DNA of 64,000 nucleotides from Streptomyces galbus (GTDB taxonomy: Bacteria; Actinomycetota; Actinomycetes; Streptomycetales; Streptomycetaceae): NCBI RefSeq assembly GCF_005280195.1, contig NZ_SZPR01000018.1, forward strand, positions 91,487 to 155,486, in the 5' to 3' direction. The translations under genes were made by a program, and so were the position numbers. The notes beneath the pieces are model-generated. The model was not told the DNA's origin. It saw only the letters and a list, made by a program, of their open reading frames with translations, and ran no database searches. Shown here piece after piece: positions 31,066-39,418 of the stretch (position 1 is its first letter; each line of letters opens with the position of its first letter).

Positions 31066-32729
31066 CCGCCTCCCGCTACGCGGCCCGGCCCTGGCTCGCC
31101 CTCCTCGACGACGCCCAGCGGGCCCCGATCGACCCGGCCGACTCCCTGGTGCACGCCCTGCGCCGGGCCGCCGCCGAGGCACCCGAACGGCCCTTCCTGG
31201 CTTACTTCGACGGACGGCTGACCTACCGCGAGGTGGACCGGCTCAGCGACTCCGTCGCCGGGCACCTGGCCGCCCGCGGGCTGGGGCGCGGCGACCGGGT
31301 GGCCGTCCTGCTGCAGAACTCCCCGCACTTCGTGCTCGCCCTGCTGGGCGCCTGGAAGGCGGGCGCGACCGTCGTGCCGGTCAACCCGATGTACAAGTCG
31401 GCCGAGGTCGGCCACGTCCTGCGGGACGGCGAGGTGGCCGCGCTGGTCTGCGCCGACCGCGCCTGGAAGTCGTACCTGCGCGCCACCGCCGCCGACTCGC
31501 CCGTGCGGATCGTGCTCACCGCCTGCGAGCTGGACTTCCAGACCCGCGACGACCCGCGCGTGCTGACCTTCGAACGGCTCCCGCAGGCCGGGGACGCCGA
31601 CGACCTCGCCGCCGTCGCCCGCGCCGGGCGCCCCGCGCCCGAGGGACGCGACCCGGCCCCCGACGACATCGCGCTCATCAGCTACACCTCCGGCACCAGC
31701 GGCACACCCAAGGGCGCCACCAACACCCACCGCAACATCATGGTCAACGCGGAGCGCCAGCGCACCGGCCTGCGGCTGCCCGAGGCGCCCGTCTACTACG
31801 CGCTCGCGCCGCTGTTCCACATCACCGGCATGGTCTGCCAGCTCGGCGCCTGCCTGAACAGCGCCGGCACCCTGGTGCTGACGTACCGCTTCGAGGCCGG
31901 CGTCGTCCTCGACGCCTTCGCCGAGCACCGCCCGCACTACACCGTCGGCCCCTCCACCGCCTTCATGGCGCTGGCCGCCCACCCGGCCGTCACCCGCGAG
32001 CACTTCGCGTCCTTCGTGAACATCTCCTCGGGCGGCGCGCCCCTGCCGCCGGCCCTGGTGGAGAAGTTCCGGGCCGGCTTCGGGCCGTACATCCGCAACG
32101 GCTACGGACTCACCGAGTGCACGGCGCCCTGCGCGTCCGTCCCGCCCCACCGGGAGGCACCCGTCGACCCCGTCTCCGGGACGCTCGCCGTGGGCGTGCC
32201 GGGCCCGGACACGGTCGTGCGGATCGTGGACGACACGGGCGAGGAGGTGCCCTTCGGGGAGCAGGGCGAGATCGTCGTCCGCGGCCCCCAGGTCGTCCCC
32301 GGCTACTGGCGGCGGCCCGACGCCACCGCCGAGACCTTCCCCGACGGCGAACTGCGCACCGGGGACATCGGCTTCATGGACGAGCAGGGCTGGCTGTACG
32401 TCGTCGACCGCAAGAAGGACATGATCAACGCCTCCGGCTTCAAGGTGTGGCCGCGCGAGGTGGAGGACGTGCTCTACACCCATCCGGCGGTACGGGAGGC
32501 GGCCGTCGTCGGGGTGCCCGACGGCTACCGCGGCGAGACCGTCAAGGCGTACATCAGCCTGCGCCCGGGTGTCGACACCGACCCGGATGAACTCGCGGTG
32601 TACTGCAAGGAGAGACTGGCCGCCTACAAGTACCCGCGGCAGGTCGAGATCCTCCCCGACCTGCCCAAGACGGCGAGTGGGAAGATCCTCCGGCGGGAAC
32701 TGCGTTCCCGCACGCACGACGGCCGGTAA
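31062..32729 (+). CDS. Acyl-CoA synthetase (AMP-forming, class I adenylate-forming)
   Basis: 555 residues. The ATP loop is ISYTSGTSGTPKGATNTHRN (motif A3). Later motifs are NGYGLTECTAPCASVPPHRE (A5), ELRTGDIGFMDEQGWLYVVD (A7), RKKDMINASGFKVWPREVED (A8) and the catalytic Lys in LPKTASGKILRRELRS (A10). It activates a carboxylic acid to the acyl-AMP and then the CoA ester in the cytoplasm. The start GTG at 31062 overlaps the SDR stop, so the two are coupled. Chain length is not predictable; the neighbours suggest a short or medium keto or hydroxy acid. Confidence 0.93.
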   Translation: MTASRYAARPWLALLDDAQRAPIDPADSLVHALRRAAAEAPERPFLAYFDGRLTYREVDRLSDSVAGHLAARGLGRGDRVAVLLQNSPHFVLALLGAWKAGATVVPVNPMYKSAEVGHVLRDGEVAALVCADRAWKSYLRATAADSPVRIVLTACELDFQTRDDPRVLTFERLPQAGDADDLAAVARAGRPAPEGRDPAPDDIALISYTSGTSGTPKGATNTHRNIMVNAERQRTGLRLPEAPVYYALAPLFHITGMVCQLGACLNSAGTLVLTYRFEAGVVLDAFAEHRPHYTVGPSTAFMALAAHPAVTREHFASFVNISSGGAPLPPALVEKFRAGFGPYIRNGYGLTECTAPCASVPPHREAPVDPVSGTLAVGVPGPDTVVRIVDDTGEEVPFGEQGEIVVRGPQVVPGYWRRPDATAETFPDGELRTGDIGFMDEQGWLYVVDRKKDMINASGFKVWPREVEDVLYTHPAVREAAVVGVPDGYRGETVKAYISLRPGVDTDPDELAVYCKERLAAYKYPRQVEILPDLPKTASGKILRRELRSRTHDGR

Positions 32730-32746
32730 GGCGAACGGAAAGGCAG

Positions 32747-33349
32747 GTGGCGGCAGTGCCAAGGACGACGGACGGTGACGGGACACCCGTGCCGCAGCGG
32801 CTGCTGGCCGCCGCCACCCGGCTCTTCGCCGAGCAGGGCTACGACCGCACCTCGGTGCAGGAGATCGTCGAGGCCGCCGGCGTCACCAAGGGGGCGCTGT
32901 ACCACTACTTCGGCTCCAAGGACGACCTCCTGCACGAGGTCTACGCGCGCGTGCTGCGCGTCCAGCAGGAGCGCCTGGACGCGTTCGCCGGCGCCGACGA
33001 GCCCGTCGAGAAGCGGCTGCGCGACGCGGCGGCGGACGTCGTGGTGACCACCATCGACAACCTCGACGACGCCTCGATCTTCTTCCGGTCGATGCACCAC
33101 CTCAGCCCCGAGAAGAACAAGCAGGTGCGCGCCGAGCGCCGCCGCTACCACGAACGCTTCCGCGCGCTGATCGAGGAGGGCCAGCGCGAGGGCGTCTTCT
33201 CCACGGCCAACCCGGCGGACCTCGTGGTCGACTACCACTTCGGCTCGGTCCACCACCTGTCGACCTGGTACCGCCCCGACGGCCCGCTCAGCCCGCAGGA
33301 CCTCGCCGACCACCTGGCCGACCTGCTGCTGCGCGCGCTGCGCCCGTGA
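32747..33349 (+). CDS. TetR family regulator of the local acyl-CoA regulon
   Basis: 200 residues. The helix-turn-helix is LFAEQGYDRTSVQEIVEAAG then VTKGALYHYFGSKDDLLHEV (about residues 26-62). The C-terminal domain has TTIDNLDDASIFFRSMHHLS and the conserved KNKQVRAERRRYHERFRALI of the FadR/KstR2-like TetR group. GTG at 32747 follows GGAAAGGCAG; GTG at 32756 is an alternative. It is the third gene of the SDR-ligase operon, 17 bases after the ligase. Matching palindromes before this operon and before the opposing kinase-dehydrogenase operon indicate that it controls both; the signal is probably a CoA ester. Confidence 0.92.
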   Translation: MAAVPRTTDGDGTPVPQRLLAAATRLFAEQGYDRTSVQEIVEAAGVTKGALYHYFGSKDDLLHEVYARVLRVQQERLDAFAGADEPVEKRLRDAAADVVVTTIDNLDDASIFFRSMHHLSPEKNKQVRAERRRYHERFRALIEEGQREGVFSTANPADLVVDYHFGSVHHLSTWYRPDGPLSPQDLADHLADLLLRALRP

Positions 33350-33377
33350 CCGTCCTGAACCGTCCGTGACGCGACGA

Positions 33378-33412
33378 CGGCCGGCCGGGGCGCCCGTGGC
33401 CCCGGCCGGCCG
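33378..33412. terminator. Bidirectional terminator hairpin
   Basis: CGGCCGGCCGGGGC and GCCCCGGCCGGCCG, a 14 bp perfect stem with a 7-base loop, lie between the convergent TetR and acyl-CoA dehydrogenase genes. Confidence 0.8.
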
Positions 33413-33417
33413 GTCCG

Positions 33418-34632
33418 TCACAGGTACTTCTTCAGCTCCCGGCGCGCCAGCGACCGCTGGTGCACCTCGTCGGGCCCGTCGGCGATCATCAGCGTGCGGG
33501 CCCCTGCGTACAGCTCGGCCAGCGGGACGTCCTGGCTCACCCCGCCCGCGCCGTGGAGCTGGATCGCCCGGTCGATGATGCCCACGACCGCGCGCGGCGT
33601 GGCGATCTTGATGGCCTGGATCTCGGTGTGGGCACCGCGGTTGCCGACGGTGTCCATCATCCACGCGGTCTTCAGCACCAGCAGCCGCAGCTGTTCCACG
33701 GTCACCCGGGCGTCGGCGATCCAGTTGTGCACCACGCCCTGCTGGGCCAGCGCCTTGCCGAACGCCGTCCGGGACACCGCCCGCCGGCACATCAGCTCGA
33801 TCGCCCGCTCGGCCATGCCGATCAGCCGCATGCAGTGGTGGATGCGGCCGGGGCCGAGCCGGGCCTGGGCGATGGCGAAGCCGCCGCCCTCCTCGCCGAT
33901 GAGGTTCGTGACCGGCACGCGCGCGTGGTCGAAGACCACCTCGGCGTGGCCGCCGTGGTAGTGGTCCTCGTAGCCGAAGACCTTCATGGCGCGCTGCACC
34001 GTGACGCCCGGGGTGTCGCGGGGGACCAGCACCATGGACTGCTGGCGGCGCACGTCCGCGCCGTCGGGGTCCGTCTTGCCCATCACGATGAAGATCCTGC
34101 AGTCGGGGTTCATCGCCCCGGAGATGTACCACTTGCGACCGGTGATCACGTACTCGTCGCCGTCGCGCTCGATGTGCGTGGTGATGTTGGTGGCGTCCGA
34201 GGAGGCCACCTCCGGCTCGGTCATGGCGAACGCCGAGCGGATCTCACCGGCCAGCAGCGGCTCCAGCCACTGCTTCTTCTGCTGCTCGTCGGCGAACTGG
34301 GCCAGCACCTCCATGTTCCCGGTGTCCGGGGCCGCGCAGTTCAGCGCGGTCGGCGCGAGCTGCGGGGAGCGGCCGGTGATCTCGGCGAGCGGCGCGTACT
34401 GGAGGTTGGTGAGTCCGGCGCCGTACTCCTCGTCCGGCAGGAAGAGGTTCCACAGGCCCTGGCGGCGCGCCTCGGCCTTCAGCTCCTCCACCACCGCCGG
34501 GGTGTCCCACGGCGAGGACAGCAGGGCGCGCTGCTCCTCGGCCACCGCCTCGGCGGGGTACACGTACTCGTCCATGAAGGCGAGCAGCTTGGCGCGCAGC
34601 TCCTCGGTGCGCGCGTCGAACGCGAAGTCCAT
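33418..34632 (-). CDS. Acyl-CoA dehydrogenase of the ACAD10/11 type
   Basis: 404 residues. Signatures are GLWNLFLPDEEYGAGLTNLQ, NCAAPDTGNMEVLAQFADEQ, AFAMTEPEVASSDATNITTH (FAD loop), GRKWYISGAMNPDCRIFIVM, GRIHHCMRLIGMAERAIELM and QLHGAGGVSQDVPLAELYAG. This subgroup is the one fused to, or encoded beside, an aminoglycoside-phosphotransferase-like kinase. The kinase gene is indeed next door (6 bases). In mammals and Pseudomonas such pairs phosphorylate 4-hydroxyacyl-CoA and then eliminate phosphate. ATG at 34632 is the start. Assignment to that reaction here is inference from pairing. Confidence 0.92.
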   Translation of the reverse strand: MDFAFDARTEELRAKLLAFMDEYVYPAEAVAEEQRALLSSPWDTPAVVEELKAEARRQGLWNLFLPDEEYGAGLTNLQYAPLAEITGRSPQLAPTALNCAAPDTGNMEVLAQFADEQQKKQWLEPLLAGEIRSAFAMTEPEVASSDATNITTHIERDGDEYVITGRKWYISGAMNPDCRIFIVMGKTDPDGADVRRQQSMVLVPRDTPGVTVQRAMKVFGYEDHYHGGHAEVVFDHARVPVTNLIGEEGGGFAIAQARLGPGRIHHCMRLIGMAERAIELMCRRAVSRTAFGKALAQQGVVHNWIADARVTVEQLRLLVLKTAWMMDTVGNRGAHTEIQAIKIATPRAVVGIIDRAIQLHGAGGVSQDVPLAELYAGARTLMIADGPDEVHQRSLARRELKKYL

Positions 34633-34638
34633 GACCGG

Positions 34639-35661
34639 TCAGCCTTCCTGAAGAGTGGTCAGTCCGTGGTCGATGAAGACGGGGACGAGGTCGCCGATGC
34701 GGTCGAAGCCGCGCCCGACCGTCTGCCCCAGCGTGTACCGGTAGTGGATGCCCTCCAGGATCACGGCGAGCTTGAACCAGGCGAACGCCGTGTACCAGGA
34801 GACGGCGGAGACGTCCCGCCCCGAGCGCGCGGCGTACCGCTCGACCAGCTCCTCGGGGGAGGGGTGTCCCGGTGCCGTCGCCGTGGTGGACACGGGCGAG
34901 TCGGGCAGGCCCAGCGGCGTGCTGTACATCACCAGCAGGCCCAGGTCGGTGAGCGGGTCGCCGAGGGTGGACATCTCCCAGTCGAGGACGGCCCTGATCC
35001 GGTCGTCGTCCCCGATGAGGACGTTGTCCAGCCGGTAGTCGCCGTGCACCACGGCCGGCGCGGGGGAGCGGGGCAGCTCCCGGCCGAGCGCGGCGTGCAG
35101 CTCGTCGATGCCGGCCAGGTCGCGGCTGCGCGAGGCGTCGAGTTGCTTGCCCCAGCGGCGGAGCTGGCGGTCCAGGAACCCCTCGGGCCGGCCGAAGTCC
35201 GCGAGGCCGACCTCGGCCGGGTCCACGGCGTGCAGCTCGACCAGGGTGTCCACCAGGGACAGCACCGCGTCGCGGGTGCGCCCGGGGCCGAGCGGGGCGA
35301 GCTGGTCGGCGGTGCGGTACGGGGTGCCCTCGACGAACTCCATGACGTAGAAGGGGGCGCCGAGCACCTCCTCGTCCTCGCACAGCAGCACCGGCTCCGG
35401 CACCGGCACGCTCGTGGGGTGCAGGGCGCTGATCACCCGGTGCTCGCGCCGCATGTCGTGCGCGGTCGCGAGGACGTGGCCGAGCGGCGGCCGCCGTACG
35501 ACCCAGCGGGCGGTGCCGTCGCCGACGGCGTACGTGAGGTTCGAGCGTCCGCCCTCGATCAGCCGGCCGGTGAGAGGACCCCCCACCAGACCGGGCCGCT
35601 CGCGGTCGAGCAGGGCGCGCAGCCGGTCCAGGTCGAGGCCGGGCGGGTGATCGGGGCTCAT
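34639..35661 (-). CDS. APH-family phosphotransferase, LvaA/ACAD10-kinase-like
   Basis: 340 residues. The kinase fold is read from LIEGGRSNLTYAVGDGTARW (nucleotide loop), VVRRPPLGHVLATAHDMRRE (Lys/Arg region), the catalytic loop VVHGDYRLDNVLIGDDDRIR (HGDxxxxN) and the metal Asp of AVLDWEMSTLGDPLTDLGLL. LWEFVEGTPYR-like text (YVMEFVEGTPYRTADQLAPL) is typical of the group beside acyl-CoA dehydrogenases, not of antibiotic-resistance kinases. ATG at 35661 has AGGAGCCCGC before it. It is first in the operon with the dehydrogenase. Best candidate substrate is a 4-hydroxyacyl-CoA; not proven. Confidence 0.9.
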   Translation of the reverse strand: MSPDHPPGLDLDRLRALLDRERPGLVGGPLTGRLIEGGRSNLTYAVGDGTARWVVRRPPLGHVLATAHDMRREHRVISALHPTSVPVPEPVLLCEDEEVLGAPFYVMEFVEGTPYRTADQLAPLGPGRTRDAVLSLVDTLVELHAVDPAEVGLADFGRPEGFLDRQLRRWGKQLDASRSRDLAGIDELHAALGRELPRSPAPAVVHGDYRLDNVLIGDDDRIRAVLDWEMSTLGDPLTDLGLLVMYSTPLGLPDSPVSTTATAPGHPSPEELVERYAARSGRDVSAVSWYTAFAWFKLAVILEGIHYRYTLGQTVGRGFDRIGDLVPVFIDHGLTTLQEG

Positions 35662-35701
35662 GCGGGCTCCTACGGGCGGGGTCAACGGAACTCGACTCAT
35701 G

Positions 35702-35721
35702 ATGCCGACCGGTCGGTATGT
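35702..35721. promoter_or_regulatory. TetR-type operator before the kinase-dehydrogenase operon
   Basis: ATGCCGACCGGTCGGTATGT contains the perfect 12-base palindrome CCGACCGGTCGG. It starts 41 bases upstream of the kinase ATG (minus strand). On the minus strand it begins ACATACCGACCGGT, the same 14 bases as the site at 30234. Confidence 0.7.
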
Positions 35722-35916
35722 CGTCCAGTGGCCAGGCCCAACGTGATCGGGGCCACCTTATGTTTTTCGGCCCCGCGGGGGCAGGGACCGCCCCCGGAGG
35801 GGTACTGCAACGGGGCCGGCGCGGGTGGACGCGTCGGCGGACAGGTCGCCGCGCGGACGGCGCGCCCCCGGGTGCCCGGCTTGCGCGGCACGGGCGCACC
35901 CCGGAGGGTCGGTGGC

Positions 35917-36891
35917 ATGAAGGGCATCAGCTACAGCCGGTACGGCGGACCGGAGGTCCTCGAGTACGGCGAGGTCCGCGACCCGAAGGTCGGACCCGAC
36001 GCCGTCCTGGTCAAGGTCCGGGCCGCGGCGGTCAACCCGGTCGACTGGAAGGCCCGCGCGGGCTACCTCGACGGCATGCTGGAGGCCGTCTTCCCGGTCG
36101 TCCCCGGCTGGGACGTCTCCGGCGTCGTCGTCCAGCCCGGTGTCTCCGTGACCGAGTACGCGGCCGGCGACGAGGTCATCGGCTACGTCCGCGAGGACTT
36201 CCTGTCCCGCGGCACCTTCGCCGAGTACGTCGCCGCCCCGGTGCGCACCCTGGCCCGCAAGCCGCGCTCCCTCTCCTTCGAGGAGGCCGCGGGACTGCCC
36301 CTGGCCGGGCTCACCGCCTACCAGGTGCTCACCAAGGCGCTCCAGGTCGGGCGCGGCGACACGGTCCTCGTGCACGCGGCGGCCGGCGGCGTCGGCTCGA
36401 TGGCCGTCCAGATCGCGCGCCACCTCGGCGCCCGCGTGATCGGCACGGCCGGCGAGCGCAACCACGACTTCGTGCGCTCCCTGGGCGGCGAGCCCGTGGC
36501 CTACGGCGACGGACTGGCCGACCGGGTGCGGGGGCTGGCCCCCGAGGGGGTCGACGCGGCCTTCGACACAGTGGGCGGCGACGCGCTGAAGGCGTCCGTG
36601 AACCTCCTCACCCCGGAGGGCCGGCTGGCCTCGATCGCCGACGGCGACGTCACCGGCTACGGCGGCCGCTACGTCTGGGTCCGCCCGGACGCCGACGACC
36701 TCGCCCACCTGTCCGAACTGGCCGACCGGGGTGTGGTCACGGTGCCCGTGGCGCAGACGTTCCCGCTGGAGCGCGCGGCGGACGCGTACCGCCTGAGCGA
36801 GGAGGGCCACGCCCGCGGCAAGATCGTCGTCACGGTCCCCTGGGAGGACCCGGCACCGGACCCGGGGCCCACCAAAGCGACGGGGTACTGA
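35917..36891 (+). CDS. NADP-dependent quinone oxidoreductase-like protein (MDR, zinc-free)
   Basis: 324 residues. It starts MKGISYSRYGGPEVLEYGEV, has AAAVNPVDWKARAGYLDGML and the nucleotide motif VLVHAAAGGVGSMAVQIARH. No zinc-binding Cys cluster is present, which places it in the quinone reductase/enoyl reductase branch. TKALQVGRGDTVLVHAAAGG and DAAFDTVGGDALKASVNLL are standard. ATG at 35917 follows GGAGGGTCGGTGGC. It is monocistronic; the gap to the divergent kinase gene holds the operator at 35702. Substrate could be a quinone or an enone. Confidence 0.9.
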   Translation: MKGISYSRYGGPEVLEYGEVRDPKVGPDAVLVKVRAAAVNPVDWKARAGYLDGMLEAVFPVVPGWDVSGVVVQPGVSVTEYAAGDEVIGYVREDFLSRGTFAEYVAAPVRTLARKPRSLSFEEAAGLPLAGLTAYQVLTKALQVGRGDTVLVHAAAGGVGSMAVQIARHLGARVIGTAGERNHDFVRSLGGEPVAYGDGLADRVRGLAPEGVDAAFDTVGGDALKASVNLLTPEGRLASIADGDVTGYGGRYVWVRPDADDLAHLSELADRGVVTVPVAQTFPLERAADAYRLSEEGHARGKIVVTVPWEDPAPDPGPTKATGY

Positions 36892-36946
36892 GGCGGGCGC
36901 GGACGCTCCCTGATCCGCCCTGATCGACAAGGCACCCCCTGGGACC

Positions 36947-37309
36947 TCACACCACCAGCGCCGCCGCGCACACCGCCAGCGCCACCGCGCACAGCACGGC
37001 CGCGGTGGCCTGCCGGGCGGACAGGGGCGCCGGGCGGGCCGACCGCGCGAGGGCCACGATCCTGCGCTGGGCCACGAGCAGGAAGGCCACCCACAGCGCG
37101 CAGCACACGGCGCACGCCACGACCGTGCCCGGCGAGGCCCCGCCGTGCAGCGCCGCCCGCACCGCGAGCACGGCGGCGACGGTGCCGGCCAGCGTCGTAC
37201 GCCGCCAGGCGAGGCGGGTCCGCTCCGGCTGGAGCCCGGGGTCCCGGTCCGCGGCCGTCGGGCGGCCGTGCGCTCCGCCTGCCCCCGCTCCGGCCTCCCC
37301 CCGGCTCAC
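36947..37309 (-). CDS. DUF202 membrane protein
   Basis: 120 residues. After a Gly/Ala-rich head comes DPGLQPERTRLAWRRTTLAG, the DUF202 signature ERTxLAWxRT, then three hydrophobic segments (TVAAVLAVRAALHGGASPGT, VVACAVCCALWVAFLLVAQ and AAVLCAVALAVCAAALVV). Function of the family is unknown. Its GTG start at 37309 overlaps the stop of the next DUF202 gene (37306) as GTGA, so the two are coupled and may form a complex. Confidence 0.82.
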   Translation of the reverse strand: MSRGEAGAGAGGAHGRPTAADRDPGLQPERTRLAWRRTTLAGTVAAVLAVRAALHGGASPGTVVACAVCCALWVAFLLVAQRRIVALARSARPAPLSARQATAAVLCAVALAVCAAALVV

Positions 37310-37698
37310 CCCTCCCACCCGGCGAGCACCACGACCACCATCGCCACGGCCACCACCGCGACGACCACCCCGAGCAGGGCCGGGAACCGCGACGTCGGCA
37401 GGTCCTCGCCGCGCCGCATCGCCCGCTCGCAGCGCACCCAGTGGTTCACCGCGCGCAGCGAGCACAGCACCCCGGCCGCCAGCAGGGCGAGCGCCAGCCC
37501 CACGCGCCAGCCCCAGCGCAGGTCGGGCAGGAACTGGTCGACCGCGAAACCGCCGCCGATCAGAGCCAGGGCGGTGCGCAGCCAGGCCAGGAACGTGCGC
37601 TCGTTCGCCAGCGAGAAGCGGTAGTCGGGCGTGCTGCCCTCCTCGCGCACCTGCTCGGGCGCGAACCACAGGCGGACGTTCCGCACGAAGTCGATCAC
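37306..37698 (-). CDS. DUF202 / YidH family membrane protein
   Basis: 130 residues. It begins MIDFVRNVRLWFAPEQVREE and has DYRFSLANERTFLAWLRTAL, the DUF202 core, with three membrane helices ending FPALLGVVVAVVAVAMVVVV. YidH-type proteins are small inner-membrane proteins of unknown role. The start is GTG at 37698; the ribosome site is weak. It precedes and overlaps a second, shorter DUF202 gene, a common pair in actinobacteria. Confidence 0.87.
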   Translation of the reverse strand: MIDFVRNVRLWFAPEQVREEGSTPDYRFSLANERTFLAWLRTALALIGGGFAVDQFLPDLRWGWRVGLALALLAAGVLCSLRAVNHWVRCERAMRRGEDLPTSRFPALLGVVVAVVAVAMVVVVLAGWEG

Positions 37699-37739
37699 GC
37701 CCAGGACATTACCGGGCGCCCCGCACGGACCGCGTGCCG

Positions 37740-38264
37740 TCAGCGGGCCGCCCGGAACTCCCTGAGCCGGTCGTACGCGGCCAGTCCGTCGGGCACCCAC
37801 TCCCAGGAGGCCAGGCGCCGCTCGACCTCCTCCTCGGGGAGGAAGTCGTGCCAGGCCACCTCCTCCGCCTGGGGGTGCACCGGGAGGGTGCAGCGGACCT
37901 CGTAGACCGCCGACCACCAGGTGTGGCCCGCGCCGTCGTCGTAGAGGAACTTGAACAGGAACTCCGGCCGGGGCAGGCCGCTCACCCCCAGCTCCTCCTC
38001 GGCCTCGCGCAGCGCCGCGTCGTCGTAGGACTCGCCCGCGCCGACCACCCCGCCGACGAACATGTCGTACAGCGACGGGAAGACGAGCTTCGTCGGGGTG
38101 CGCCGGTGGACGAAGACCCGGCCGTCGGCGTCCCGGGCCCGCACGAACACGCACCGGTGGCGCAGGCCCTCGGCGTACGCCCGTCCGCGCGGCGCCTGCG
38201 CGACGACCCGGTCCTGCTCGTCGACGATGTCGAGGATCTCGTCAGCAGCGCTCATACGGGCCAT
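37740..38264 (-). CDS. Nudix hydrolase (YfcD/IDI-like)
   Basis: 174 residues. The Nudix box is GVVGAGESYDDAALREAEEE followed by LGV, with all the metal-binding Glu residues. Upstream text EILDIVDEQDRVVAQAPRGR and AYAEGLRHRCVFVRARDADG, and FVHRRTPTKLVFPSLYDMFV, place it in the YfcD branch related to isopentenyl-diphosphate isomerase. It probably cleaves a nucleoside diphosphate derivative; substrate not known. ATG at 38264 or 38255 are both possible. It lies 41 bases before the DUF202 pair on the same strand. Confidence 0.9.
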   Translation of the reverse strand: MARMSAADEILDIVDEQDRVVAQAPRGRAYAEGLRHRCVFVRARDADGRVFVHRRTPTKLVFPSLYDMFVGGVVGAGESYDDAALREAEEELGVSGLPRPEFLFKFLYDDGAGHTWWSAVYEVRCTLPVHPQAEEVAWHDFLPEEEVERRLASWEWVPDGLAAYDRLREFRAAR

Positions 38265-38278
38265 CCAAGCACGCGCGC

Positions 38279-39181
38279 TCAGCGCGGCTGGAGGTCGGGC
38301 ACCTGCTCGCGCGGGGCCGTGCCCCGGGGCATCGCCGGGTGCAGGCCGAGCAGCACGATGCCCGCGACGATCGCCGCGAGACCCGCCGCCTCCCAGGCCA
38401 GGGCGCCGGTGTCGGTGTGCAGCCGGTCGCCCAGGAAGCCCACCCCGCAGGCGATCCCGGCCAGCGGCTGGGCCGCGGTCAGCGCGGGCAGCGACATGCG
38501 CAGCGGGGCCGTCTCGAACGCGCTCTGCACCAGCACCAGACCGGTCACGCCGAGCACCAGGACGCCGTACGGCTGCCACCCGGTCAGCAGTTCCGTGAAC
38601 CCGCCGTCCGCGAAGCGCTCCCCGCTGACCCGGGTCAGCGCGTCCTGCACGCCGTAGAGCAGCCCGGCCGCGAGGGCCAGCAGCACCGGTCCCGCGCTGA
38701 GCCGTGAGCGCTTGGCGTACGTGGTCAGCAGCAGCGCCAGCCCCACCATCACCCCGATGATCAGCCAGTGCCGCAGCGGGTTGGTGACCGCGGTGCCGCC
38801 GCGTGGCTCGCCCGCCACGATGAACGCCGTCACCCCGCCGGCCAGCAGCGACAGGCCCGTCCAGCCCTGGCGGCCGAGGGGCTGCCGGGTGCGGCGCCGG
38901 GACAGCGCGAGCGCGAACAGCAGGTTGGTCGCCAGCAGCGGCTCCACCAGGGAGACCTCGCCCCGGCCGAGCGCGAGGGCGCCGAGCACCATGCCGGCCA
39001 CCATCAGGGCGATGCCGCCCAGCCAGGTCGGCACCCGCATCAGGTCGAGCAGCAGACGCGGCGACAGGAAGTCACCGAGGGGCGCCCGCTGCGCGGCGGC
39101 CTGCTGGAGGACGAACCCGAAACCCAGGCAGCACGCGGCGCTCACGGCGAGAGCGAGAACCAGAACCGACACGCTGCGCAC
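38279..39181 (-). CDS. DMT family transporter
   Basis: 300 residues with about nine or ten membrane helices. It begins VRSVSVLVLALAVSAACCLG, has ALGRGEVSLVEPLLATNLLF in the first half and SAGPVLLALAAGLLYGVQDA then PYGVLVLGVTGLVLVQSAFE in the second. This is the EamA-like subgroup common in Streptomyces, close to NIPA-type magnesium transporters in pattern (the VEPLLATNLLFALALS stretch). GTG at 39181 is taken as start. The stop is 14 bases before the Nudix gene start, so they probably share a transcript. Cargo unknown. Confidence 0.82.
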   Translation of the reverse strand: MRSVSVLVLALAVSAACCLGFGFVLQQAAAQRAPLGDFLSPRLLLDLMRVPTWLGGIALMVAGMVLGALALGRGEVSLVEPLLATNLLFALALSRRRTRQPLGRQGWTGLSLLAGGVTAFIVAGEPRGGTAVTNPLRHWLIIGVMVGLALLLTTYAKRSRLSAGPVLLALAAGLLYGVQDALTRVSGERFADGGFTELLTGWQPYGVLVLGVTGLVLVQSAFETAPLRMSLPALTAAQPLAGIACGVGFLGDRLHTDTGALAWEAAGLAAIVAGIVLLGLHPAMPRGTAPREQVPDLQPR

Positions 39182-39418
39182 CTCGATCAATCCGGCCGGG
39201 CCACGGGTCGTAGTGGCCGACTGTAGCGTCCTCGTGCCCGCACCGGCCCGGGGGAGGCCCGCAACGGCGCATTCCGGGCAGTCGCTCCATGCTGCGGTGT
39301 CCGGCGCCGCACCGCCATGGCGCACGCCACACGCACCGGTGGGGGACGGGTGGGAAACGGTGACGAAAGTCTGACGGGCACCCCGCGTCCCTGGCCCCGC
39401 CCCGCCCCGGGTGCTCGA

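Noticed and set aside
34639..35661. Aminoglycoside resistance kinase
   Set aside because: The text and the neighbouring acyl-CoA dehydrogenase fit the LvaA/ACAD10-like group, not antibiotic kinases.
33460..36891. 1143-codon plus-strand frame over the dehydrogenase-kinase operon
   Set aside because: Only its last 324 codons are real (quinone oxidoreductase); the rest is antisense shadow.
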